Positions 1 to 5,789 of a stretch of 8,669 nt of DNA are shown piece after piece. The stretch covers positions 1 through 8,669 of the forward strand of contig CAOKFN010000082.1 of NCBI GenBank assembly GCA_948467735.1. The letters are read 5' to 3'. Each line of letters begins with the position of its first letter. Position 1 is the stretch's first letter. The notes under the pieces are model-generated. The model was not told the origin of the DNA, did no database searches, and saw only the letters and a program-made list of their open reading frames with translations. This stretch comes from an uncultured bacterium (GTDB lineage Bacteria > Bacillota > Clostridia > Lachnospirales > Lachnospiraceae). The translations under genes were made by a program, and so were the position numbers.

Positions 1-132
1 CTATACTGCTTAACGATTTCACTTGCCGTGAAACCAGACTGCATAACGCTGACTGATTCAATCGCAGGATTACATTAGGCAATATTCAGCGTTATTCAGT
101 ATAACTTAGAAACGCGTCATTGCTCTCACGCC
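1..132. repeat. Nested inverted repeats downstream of the kinase gene
   Basis: This gene-free edge segment is rich in short inverted and direct repeats. ATAACGCTGA at 43-52 is a perfect inverted match to TCAGCGTTAT at 86-95. TATACTGCTTAACG at 2-15 is an inverted match, 12 of 14 bases, to the sequence at 90-103. On the minus strand CTGAATA occurs twice, 10 bases apart. There is no T-tract, so it does not read as an intrinsic terminator for the kinase gene that stops at 133. It could be an operator, a recombination site or the end of a small mobile repeat; the sequence does not decide, and the window edge cuts it off. Confidence 0.45.
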
Positions 133-1731
133 TCACCGCAGTCCTTCCACAGCGGCCTTCTCCGCAGGCAGAGTCCTCTTATATTTCTCAATAAAGGCGT
201 CAAATCCCGCCGCGTCCTCCGGCTTCGGCGCAATGGTCGTCCCTGTCTGTCCCGCGAATATCCGACTGCTCAGGTAATCGGGAAGGCTCTCTCCCTCTTC
301 CTTCTCCTTCATGTAAGCCGCCAGCACCGCCATTCCCCATGCGCCGCCCTCTCCGGCAGATTCCATCACGGTCACGGGGGCATTCATCGCCGCCGCCATC
401 AGCTGCTGTCCCACCACGGGGGTCTTGAACAATCCCCCGTGCCCTGTCAGGGAATCCACCTTCACCTGCTCTTCCTTCAGCAGAATATCATTGCCGATTT
501 TCAGCGCGGCCATGGCGCTGTACAAATGGCTTCTCATAAAGTTGGCCAGCGTAAACTTCGCGTCCGGCGTCCTGACAAACATGGGCCTGCCTTCCTCCAG
601 TCCGGTCACAGGCTCTCCGGAAAAATAATTATACGCCATCAGCCCCCCGCAGTCCGCGTCCGCCGACAAAGCCTCCCGATAAAGCATACCGTACAATTCG
701 TTTTTATCCGTCTTTAGACCGGACTTTTCGGCAAACTGTTCAAATAAACTCACCCATGCGTTCAAATCGGAGGTGCAGTTATTGCAATGAACCATAGCCA
801 CCGGATTTCCGTCCGGAGTCGTCACCATGTCGATTTCCTCGTGAACCTTGGAAAGCGCTTTTTCCGTCACCACCATGGAAAAGATGGAGGTTCCTGCGGA
901 AATATTGCCCGTCCGCACCCGCACGCTGTTAGTGGCCGTCATGCCGGTACCCGCGTCCCCCTCCGGCGGGCACATGGGGATTCCCGCCTGTAGATTTCCC
1001 TCCGGGTCCAAAAATTCCGCCCCTTCCTCCGTCAACACCCCCGCCTGAGCTCCCGCGCACAGCACCTTCGGCAGAATGTCCCGCAGCTTCCAGCTAAATT
1101 TCCTGTCCGCCGTCAGCCGGTCAAACTGTTCCAGCATTTTCCCGTCATAATCGCATATGGCGGAATCTATGGGAAACATCCCGGACGCTTCGCCCACGCC
1201 CAGCACCTTTTCCCCCGACAGCTTCCAATGAATATAGCCCGCCAGTGTGGTGAGATACGCAATGTCCTTCACATGGGGCTCCTTGTTCAAAATGGCCTGA
1301 TACAAATGGGCAATGCTCCACCTCTGAGGAATATTAAAGTCAAAGACCGAAACCAGCTCCCTGCATGCTTCCCCCGTCATGGTATTGCGCCATGTGCGGA
1401 AGGGTGCCAGCAGCTCTCCCGCCCCGTCAAAAGGCATGTATCCATGCATCATGCCGGAAAATCCCATGGCGGCCAGATTTTTCAGAGTCACCCCATACTC
1501 TGCCCGCACATTCTCCACCAGATTTCTATAACAGCCCTGAAGCCCTTTGCGGATATCTTCCAGACTGTAGGTCCAGATATGGTTTTCCAGACGGTTCTCC
1601 CAATCCCATGTCCCCATGGCGATGGGCTCATGGGTTCCGTCAACCAATACCGCCTTGATACGGGTGGAGCCGAATTCCAATCCCAGAATCGCCCCGCCTT
1701 CTTGAATGATTTTCTTCCTCTGCTCGTTCAT
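133..1731 (-). CDS. FGGY-family carbohydrate kinase (L-ribulokinase/xylulokinase-like)
   Basis: The 532-residue protein is a full-length FGGY sugar kinase, a cytoplasmic enzyme that phosphorylates a sugar (typically a ketopentose such as ribulose or xylulose) using ATP. The N-terminal phosphate-binding motif AILGLEFGSTRIKAVLVDG is at about residues 14-32. A substrate-side segment GFSGMMHGY is near 90-98. The probable catalytic-base region PEGDAGTG has its Asp at about 259. GNISAGTS is at 275-282, and the adenosine-side glycine motif GHGGLF is at 430-435, followed by AGEGGAWG near 459-466. The start at 1731 is chosen because the family domain begins just after it and GAGG lies upstream on the minus strand. 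An in-frame ATG at 1800 would add 23 non-family residues. My impression is that close relatives in gut clostridia often sit beside L-arabinose genes, so a ribulokinase role is possible, but the substrate cannot be read from the sequence. It has its own promoter at 1840-1868. Confidence 0.93.
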   Translation of the reverse strand: MNEQRKKIIQEGGAILGLEFGSTRIKAVLVDGTHEPIAMGTWDWENRLENHIWTYSLEDIRKGLQGCYRNLVENVRAEYGVTLKNLAAMGFSGMMHGYMPFDGAGELLAPFRTWRNTMTGEACRELVSVFDFNIPQRWSIAHLYQAILNKEPHVKDIAYLTTLAGYIHWKLSGEKVLGVGEASGMFPIDSAICDYDGKMLEQFDRLTADRKFSWKLRDILPKVLCAGAQAGVLTEEGAEFLDPEGNLQAGIPMCPPEGDAGTGMTATNSVRVRTGNISAGTSIFSMVVTEKALSKVHEEIDMVTTPDGNPVAMVHCNNCTSDLNAWVSLFEQFAEKSGLKTDKNELYGMLYREALSADADCGGLMAYNYFSGEPVTGLEEGRPMFVRTPDAKFTLANFMRSHLYSAMAALKIGNDILLKEEQVKVDSLTGHGGLFKTPVVGQQLMAAAMNAPVTVMESAGEGGAWGMAVLAAYMKEKEEGESLPDYLSSRIFAGQTGTTIAPKPEDAAGFDAFIEKYKRTLPAEKAAVEGLR

Positions 1732-1839
1732 CCTCCGATTACCTCGCTTCCATACCCCGATTTTTTGTCCGCCGCCGGAAATGGGAAAGGTTTCGCACAA
1801 AACAAAATTCCTTTTCTTTCCGGTTTTTCGTCTACTTCC

Positions 1840-1868
1840 AGTATAGGGAAAATGTGTGATAAAGTCAA
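1840..1868 (-). promoter_or_regulatory. Sigma-A-type promoter of the kinase gene
   Basis: On the minus strand, TTGACT (1863-1868) is separated by exactly 17 bases from TATACT (1840-1845). The predicted start is near 1833, giving a leader of about 100 nt before the ATG at 1731. The hexamers are identical to those of the promoter at 8586-8614. I saw no convincing catabolite-repression operator overlapping it. Confidence 0.8.
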
Positions 1869-1915
1869 CAAGCTTTCCATTTGAGTTTTCCTATTTTTAG
1901 TTCCGAATGCAATTC

Positions 1916-1991
1916 CCTGTAAAAGACAGGACTTCGTTTGAGCCGCCGGATTCAGCTCCGCAATTTCAAAACCGGGAATCTCATAATTGAA
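1916..1991 (-). pseudogene. Relic of a third solute-binding lipoprotein gene
   Basis: Minus-strand translation from 1991 starts FNY, then carries EIAELNPA, matching residues about 254-278 of the lipoprotein at 2726-4906 (FNY...MEIAELNPADGKESCLL). At the downstream end the 14 bases CCTGTAAAAGACAG at 1916-1929 are identical to 7126-7139 in the other lipoprotein gene. There the conserved LSFTG coding lies in a different frame from the ELNP segment, so the relic carries a frameshift. It runs into TAA shortly afterwards. No flanking homology is visible, so about 250 upstream codons and all of the solute-binding domain are gone. It is the footprint of a deleted paralogue. Confidence 0.82.
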
Positions 1992-2058
1992 TTTCGGCAG
2001 ACGTTTAGATGAAGCGATCCATCTGCAAGGGAGACATTATTGTAACGTAAACACTGCA

Positions 2059-2088
2059 AAAGAGGGACGGTCAACGACCTCCCTCTTT
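2059..2088 (-). terminator. Hairpin, copy 3 (terminator-like) downstream of the Rpn-tail gene
   Basis: The arms AAAGAGGGA (2059-2067) and TCCCTCTTT (2080-2088) pair fully. One bulged base follows, then a GGTC/GACC inner stem with a 3-base loop. Read on the minus strand, the 3' arm ends in TTTT, which suits an intrinsic terminator for the gene ending at 2237. Bases 2057-2082 are nearly the same as 4949-4974, which lie between the small Cys-rich gene and its lipoprotein, so this is also a family repeat. Confidence 0.65.
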
Positions 2089-2236
2089 CACCAGTCCCCT
2101 TCTGAATGATCCGTTATTTCCTGCACCACAAAGTCAATTACCCCGCGGCAAGCTAAAGAGGCATCAATCTTGCATCGAAGCAAGCTGAAGGTTTCCTTTG
2201 AACACCTTGGTATTTGACCCTCGCTGGAATAAAATG

Positions 2237-2611
2237 CTACTGTACTGCCTGAAGCCGTGCAAGCTGCTCCACTTCCTCCACACTAAGCCCCGAATCTTCC
2301 GCAATCTCCTCAACTGTAAGTTTTCCCCGCCTCAGCAGCTTAAGCACCGTCTCTTTTTTGCCCTGACTTATTCCCTGCTTTATGCCCTGACTTATTCCCT
2401 GCTTTATGCCTTGACTTATTCCCTGTTTTATGCCTTGACTTATTCCCTGCTTTAAAATGGCCCTTGCTTCTGTTTCAATCAATGCGCCTCTCATCATATC
2501 ACCTACGCCTTTCTGCACATTCTTGTATTTCTGTGCTATCTCCCTAATGACGTCCCCTGATAAATCAACAATCGTCCGCTTATCAAACGCCCCGTCGTAT
2601 ATATTCCCCAT
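2237..2611 (-). CDS. Rpn-nuclease-like C-terminal tail protein with GISQGIKQ repeats
   Basis: This 124-residue protein resembles only the tail of Rpn (PD-(D/E)XK recombination-promoting nuclease/transposase-like) proteins. Residues 55-84 alternate GISQ and GIKQ. A basic segment and a helix-turn-helix-like end follow at about 93-119 (LRRGKLTVEEIAEDSGLSVE). The nuclease domain of roughly 200 residues that normally precedes such tails is absent, and an in-frame TAA stands two codons upstream of the start, so no longer form can be read. A good promoter (2640-2668) and an AAAGGG ribosome site next to the ATG suggest the short gene is expressed. It could be a decayed Rpn remnant that picked up a promoter, or a stand-alone tail protein comparable to the short intragenic products reported to counteract full-length Rpn nucleases. 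The family link rests on tail composition. Confidence 0.7.
   Translation of the reverse strand: MGNIYDGAFDKRTIVDLSGDVIREIAQKYKNVQKGVGDMMRGALIETEARAILKQGISQGIKQGISQGIKQGISQGIKQGISQGKKETVLKLLRRGKLTVEEIAEDSGLSVEEVEQLARLQAVQ
2361..2456 (-). repeat. Four 24-bp tandem repeats inside the Rpn-tail gene
   Basis: Four consecutive 24-base units start at 2361, 2385, 2409 and 2433. Units 1 and 2 are identical. Units 3 and 4 differ by one or two bases, and the last three bases of unit 4 diverge. Each unit encodes eight residues, GISQGIKQ on the minus strand. Because 24 is a multiple of three, gain or loss of units would lengthen or shorten the protein without a frameshift. Confidence 0.95.
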
Positions 2612-2639
2612 ATATTATCCCTTTCCTATCTGTGACTTT

Positions 2640-2668
2640 ATCATACCATTTTTATTCTGTAAATTCAA
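2640..2668 (-). promoter_or_regulatory. Promoter of the Rpn-tail gene
   Basis: On the minus strand TTGAAT (2663-2668) is followed after 17 bases by TATGAT (2640-2645). The expected start is near 2633, leaving a leader of about 22 nt that contains AGGAAAGGG ahead of the ATG at 2611. The placement supports independent expression of this short gene rather than read-through from the lipoprotein gene ending at 2726. Confidence 0.7.
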
Positions 2669-2725
2669 GCAGCACGGCGCAGGCATCTTATGTCATTTTG
2701 GAGCCGTCCGGCGGCTTCAAACCGC

Positions 2726-4906
2726 TTACCGGATTTCATCCAGATACAGCTGCACTCTGTTAGTGACAACCTTGCTGACCTGCGCGGCGCTCCTGCTTCC
2801 GTTGAAATAGTTTTCGGACTCATCCAGAATGATAGCAAGGATGGGCGCGGTACGGATGGGATAGGGCTTTGCTTCCTCTAATTCCTTTCTGTACTCCGCT
2901 ATCTTTTCTTCCGTCAGGTCTTCCTCCGTATAAGTCATTTCATACCTTGTTTGGGCATCTATTACCCAAGTCCTCGACACCGTTTTTCCATCGGCCGCCT
3001 GCGCCCTCTGCTTCTCCAGCCATAGTTCAAAGCCATTTCTGCTCACAGGCATGAGCGTTTTTTGCAGCTGTGCCTCCTCCCCCAGCAGGAAACGCAGGAA
3101 TTCCCACGCCCCTTCCTTGTTCGGGGAATTGGAATTCACCGCCATTGTCCAACCGGAATAGACCGCCCCATGGCATCCGTCGTCAAACAAAACGCCGCAA
3201 GTCACTTTTCCCTCCCCCTCCTGTTCCTCGGCGCTGTCAAACATGAAAATATCCCAAAAAGCCCTCTGTTCCGCTATGCCGGGAAGCTGCCCCTTCCTTC
3301 CGTTATCTCCGTACCGTTTGGAAGCTTCCAGAATTTTCGCAAACAATCCGCCGTCAAAATCACAGCTTCCCCTCTCCCAGTCCACCATTCCCCAGAGAGT
3401 GTCCGTCCCCTCCAGAAACATTTTCAGTACATCCCGCGAATCCTTGCCGGACATATATACTGCGTTTCCCTCCCACGAAAGCAGGGCGTCCGCCAGCCCC
3501 TCTATATCCGGCTCTCCATCCCCTTTCAAAATGTCCGCATTCATTTTATAACCGACAATGCTCAGCCTCGGATTGATGCCATAAATGCGGCCGCCGTTCC
3601 GCCATGTGCTGAAAACAGACGGGAAATAGTCGTCCTCCCTCACTCCGCTTTTCTCCATATACGGACTCAAATCCTCCAGCGCTCCCTTTTCCAGCATTCC
3701 GGCTATATAGTCCTGCATAAGCTCGGCCTGTATGATGTCCGGCCCCTTTCCGGCTGCCAGCTGGATACTGGTCAGCCTAGCGAATTCCTCCTTGTCGTTC
3801 CCCCTCCCACAATCCTCTATTATCACATGGTACTGGCCGCTCTGTCGATTAAAGGCGGAAACAATATCCATAGTCCAGCCGTCCGACTTAAAATCTCCCC
3901 GCAGGACTATGGGGATTTTGTCCATTTTGACCATCCGGAGCCTTTCCAGCGTCCCTTCGGCGCGGTCGGCGGATTCCAGCCAGAGGATTTCCACGCTTCC
4001 GTCCTCCAGCATCCTGAAATCCTGCATCCGATTCATGGCATGATCCATAGCATACGAGGTTCCCGTAAAAGACAAAAGGCAGGATTCCTTTCCGTCCGCA
4101 GGATTTAATTCGGCGATTTCCATGCCGGTACCAGCCGCATAATTAAATACCGCCAGCGATTCACTGGCTGTCCCCAATATCTGTTCCCCCCAGAGAAGCC
4201 CCCTCATCTGAATCCTGTCAGACTCCGAAAGACTCTCTGCCGCAGAGCCAAGCACCGCCAGCGTTCTGGTCTGTTCCGTTTCATTTTCCAGAAGCAGGCC
4301 GCATCGGCCGTCGGACAGCTGACAGAAGCCCCCCGCGAAAATGCCGGGGGCGAAGGTTTCTTCAAAAATGATTTCTCCCGAGGGGGAGAGTTTGGCGAAG
4401 GCAGCCTCAGCTTTTATGTCATCGTCAACCGTTTCCGGATGGTAAATCGAGTAATTTGCTCTGTGCCAGCAGTAGAAATCCCCCTCATGGCTGATATGCC
4501 AGTTCCAGCCATAGGAGCCAAAGAGGGTATAGTCTGTGGGCACGCCCTGCAGTAGAAGCTCACGGCTTCCGTCCGCCCGGTACAGAAACACATCCGAAAC
4601 CTCCGGATCCGCCTCCGCCCAGAGCTGTACCGGCTCTCCTTTATAAAACTGCATGCCCAAGAGGAAACGGGCGGTTCCTGTTTCCTTCAAAGCTCTCCTT
4701 GGCGATTCCTCCCCCATGCCGAAATGAAAGATATCCTCTGATTCCGAAACAATGTCATAATACTCCGTCCTCTCGGTAATCTCAGCCAAATTTTCCATGC
4801 CCGCCTGCACTCCCCGCCATGTCCCTTCTTCGCCTTCCGAGCCTGCACAGCCCGCCAGCAGGGCACAGCATAAAAGCAGCATTGACGCAAAACGTATTTT
4901 TTTCAT
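2726..4906 (-). CDS. Lipoprotein: N-terminal propeller-like domain plus extracellular solute-binding domain (copy 1)
   Basis: The 726-residue product begins MKKIRFASMLLLCCALLAGC, a lipoprotein signal with lipobox LAGC and Cys20 as the lipid-anchored residue. The start at 4906 is set by this signal and by AAAGGA 8 bases upstream; a longer frame to 5038 would bury the signal. Residues about 30-330 carry short repeated motifs typical of beta-propeller or WD40-like folds (ADGSRELLLQG, SPSGEIIFEE, LSDGRCGLL, LEDGSVEILW). This domain is inferred. Residues about 331-690 look like a type 1 ABC solute-binding protein: AFNRQSGQYHV, RLTSIQLAAGKGPDII (378-392), YGINPR, and KEGAWEFLRFLLGEEAQ. No permease or ATPase gene is adjacent, so it may feed a transporter encoded elsewhere or act as a surface ligand sensor. 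It lies 167 bases after a small Cys-rich gene and is paralogous to 5790-7952. Confidence 0.9.
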   Translation of the reverse strand: MKKIRFASMLLLCCALLAGCAGSEGEEGTWRGVQAGMENLAEITERTEYYDIVSESEDIFHFGMGEESPRRALKETGTARFLLGMQFYKGEPVQLWAEADPEVSDVFLYRADGSRELLLQGVPTDYTLFGSYGWNWHISHEGDFYCWHRANYSIYHPETVDDDIKAEAAFAKLSPSGEIIFEETFAPGIFAGGFCQLSDGRCGLLLENETEQTRTLAVLGSAAESLSESDRIQMRGLLWGEQILGTASESLAVFNYAAGTGMEIAELNPADGKESCLLSFTGTSYAMDHAMNRMQDFRMLEDGSVEILWLESADRAEGTLERLRMVKMDKIPIVLRGDFKSDGWTMDIVSAFNRQSGQYHVIIEDCGRGNDKEEFARLTSIQLAAGKGPDIIQAELMQDYIAGMLEKGALEDLSPYMEKSGVREDDYFPSVFSTWRNGGRIYGINPRLSIVGYKMNADILKGDGEPDIEGLADALLSWEGNAVYMSGKDSRDVLKMFLEGTDTLWGMVDWERGSCDFDGGLFAKILEASKRYGDNGRKGQLPGIAEQRAFWDIFMFDSAEEQEGEGKVTCGVLFDDGCHGAVYSGWTMAVNSNSPNKEGAWEFLRFLLGEEAQLQKTLMPVSRNGFELWLEKQRAQAADGKTVSRTWVIDAQTRYEMTYTEEDLTEEKIAEYRKELEEAKPYPIRTAPILAIILDESENYFNGSRSAAQVSKVVTNRVQLYLDEIR

Positions 4907-4950
4907 GGAAATTTTCCTTTCTGATATTCCTGAAATATTTTTTATATTGC

Positions 4951-4979
4951 AAAAGAGGGACGGCCAATGACCTCCCCCT
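4951..4979 (-). terminator. Intercistronic hairpin, copy 1, ahead of lipoprotein copy 1
   Basis: In the minus-strand RNA, AGGGGGA (4979-4973) pairs with the arm at 4960-4954 with one G-U pair. GGUC pairs with GGCC, again with one G-U, around a 3-base loop and one bulged base. UUUU ends the arm. The same changes would be C-A mismatches in a plus-strand RNA, so the structure fits minus-strand transcription. It lies after the small gene stop (5074) and 44 bases before the lipoprotein start (4906). It may be a terminator, an attenuator or an RNA-stabilising processing element. Confidence 0.6.
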
Positions 4980-5073
4980 GCTTTTGTTGTCCCAATAATA
5001 AAAATAAATCCTCCGGCCACCCTGTCAGCCAGACTCAATTCGTCAAATTAAACCAAAGAATGAATCATCATCC

Positions 5074-5433
5074 CTATCCTTCAAGAGGCAGGTAATCTAC
5101 CACACCACAACCAGAAGTCATGCACTCCCTTTTATAAATATCAAAGCACCCGTCAAAATGGTCAAAGGTGAATTTTGACCATTCATGATCCTCTACCCAA
5201 TCATACTGCAAATCTTCCCATCGCTCCATACCACAATCAGCGCACACATAAAGCGTCCCATGCACTTTATAATGACCGCTCACTTCATAACTATATCCCT
5301 TATCGGCATCAATAATCATATTCCAAAACTTATGGCTGCATCCAGCCGCCTGCACCGGAAGCGCCTCCATGGAAAGCATGCCCATCAATGCCATTCCGCA
5401 CATAACTGCTTTCACTGCTCTTTTCATCTTCAT
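5074..5433 (-). CDS. Small secreted Cys-rich protein (copy 1)
   Basis: The 119-residue product has a classical signal peptide: a basic start MKMKRAVK, a hydrophobic stretch to about residue 25, and PVQAA giving a likely cut near residue 29. The mature part of about 90 residues has six cysteines: CSH at 32-34, CADCG at 64-68, Cys96, and CMTSGC at 104-109. His54 and His83 are in conserved surroundings (GHY, WVExHxW). The Cys/His spacing suggests metal binding or disulfides outside the cell; this is inference. The start at 5433 has AAGGGAG 5 bases upstream. It is first in a pair with the lipoprotein at 2726-4906, and its paralogue at 8111-8467 holds the same place before the second lipoprotein. 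I do not recognise the family. Confidence 0.87.
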   Translation of the reverse strand: MKMKRAVKAVMCGMALMGMLSMEALPVQAAGCSHKFWNMIIDADKGYSYEVSGHYKVHGTLYVCADCGMERWEDLQYDWVEDHEWSKFTFDHFDGCFDIYKRECMTSGCGVVDYLPLEG

Positions 5434-5544
5434 GAAATCTCCCTTCTTTTCAAACCTCTAAACTGACTGAACTGATTTCCCTTTTATTATTGAAATATGT
5501 ATAGACAGCACATATACTTACCATCACATGCCGCCTATATCTCT
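5434..5544 (-). promoter_or_regulatory. Conserved leader of the small Cys-rich gene, copy 1
   Basis: The untranslated leader, about 105 nt, shares long blocks with the leader at 8468-8585. Running downstream, they are GTAAGT, ATGTGCTGTCT, TTCAATAATAAAA and ATCAGT. Conservation outside coding sequence in two diverged paralogues suggests a regulatory RNA or operator function. It includes a tiny frame, ATG at 5513 to TAA at 5487 (MCCLYIFQ), with only a weak ribosome site. Confidence 0.5.
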
Positions 5545-5573
5545 ATTATAACTAACCATCCCAAAACAGTCAA
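5545..5573 (-). promoter_or_regulatory. Strong promoter of cassette copy 1
   Basis: TTGACT (5568-5573) and a perfect TATAAT (5545-5550) are separated by 17 bases on the minus strand. The predicted start is near 5538. It drives the small Cys-rich gene at 5074-5433 and possibly the lipoprotein beyond it. The -35 sequence and spacing equal those of the cassette 2 promoter (8586-8614). Confidence 0.82.
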
Positions 5574-5677
5574 TGATAAATCTGTCTTTACGACAGCATT
5601 TTACCAATTTTACACTATCTATACAATAACAGCCTTTGGCAGTCATCCTCCACCCTTCCCGTCTTTCCGTTTTATGC

Positions 5678-5728
5678 ATGGGCTTAGGGCAGGCAGCAGA
5701 ACTCTGCCGGAACCTGCCCCAAGCCCAT
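5678..5728 (-). repeat. Large inverted repeat between cassettes
   Basis: The 16-base arms at 5678-5693 and 5713-5728 pair along their full length. The single non-matching position is a G-U pair in the minus-strand RNA. The 19-base loop can form a further GCAG/CTGC stem (5696-5699 with 5704-5707). No T-tract follows on either strand, so it is not an ordinary intrinsic terminator. It starts 62 bases after the stop of lipoprotein copy 2 and may act as a 3' RNA-stabilising element or be the core of a palindromic repeat. No equivalent of this size follows lipoprotein copy 1. Confidence 0.75.
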
Positions 5729-5789
5729 GGGGCTTTCAAAACGCTTCCGGCAGGATGTCAGGATGCCCCTCCAAAATTCATACATTCCT

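Larger units (their letters stand above)
1732..2236. other. Gene-free gap of 505 bases: kinase promoter, lipoprotein relic, hairpin
   Basis: No start-to-stop gene is convincing here. In transcription order the gap contains an open minus frame without a start codon, running to a TGA near 2092 and ending ...EITDHSEGDW. The hairpin at 2059-2088, the lipoprotein relic at 1916-1991 and the kinase promoter at 1840-1868 follow. A small inverted repeat (CTTGC at 2169-2173, GCAAG at 2180-2184) lies inside the open frame. The frame may be a fragment of an interspersed repeat or a decayed gene end; I do not recognise it. Confidence 0.5.
5434..5789. other. Gene-free gap of 356 bases between the two cassettes
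   Basis: In transcription order this gap holds the 3' region of lipoprotein copy 2, the large inverted repeat at 5678-5728, the promoter at 5545-5573 and the conserved leader at 5434-5544. Short frames in it have no recognisable content and no counterpart in the other cassette. No clear T-tract terminator was seen after the stop at 5790. Confidence 0.6.

Noticed and set aside
1732..1800. Upstream ATG extending the kinase by 23 residues
   Set aside because: The extension has no family character, and the ATG at 1731 has a GAGG ribosome site and directly precedes the phosphate-binding motif.
1228..1884. 218-codon open frame on the plus strand
   Set aside because: It is mostly antisense to the well-supported kinase gene and its translation shows no domain character.
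2361..2456. Regular 24-bp repeats as a possible CRISPR array
   Set aside because: The units are directly adjacent with no spacers and encode an in-frame protein repeat.
2702..2716. AGCCG/CGGCT hairpin after lipoprotein copy 1 as a terminator
   Set aside because: The stem is only five base pairs and no T-tract follows on either strand.
3062..4108. 348-codon open frame on the plus strand
   Set aside because: It is antisense to lipoprotein copy 1, has no recognisable content, and the matching strand of copy 2 is broken into short frames, so it is not conserved.
4907..5038. Longer start for lipoprotein copy 1
   Set aside because: It would place 44 residues before a perfect lipoprotein signal and run through the intercistronic hairpin.
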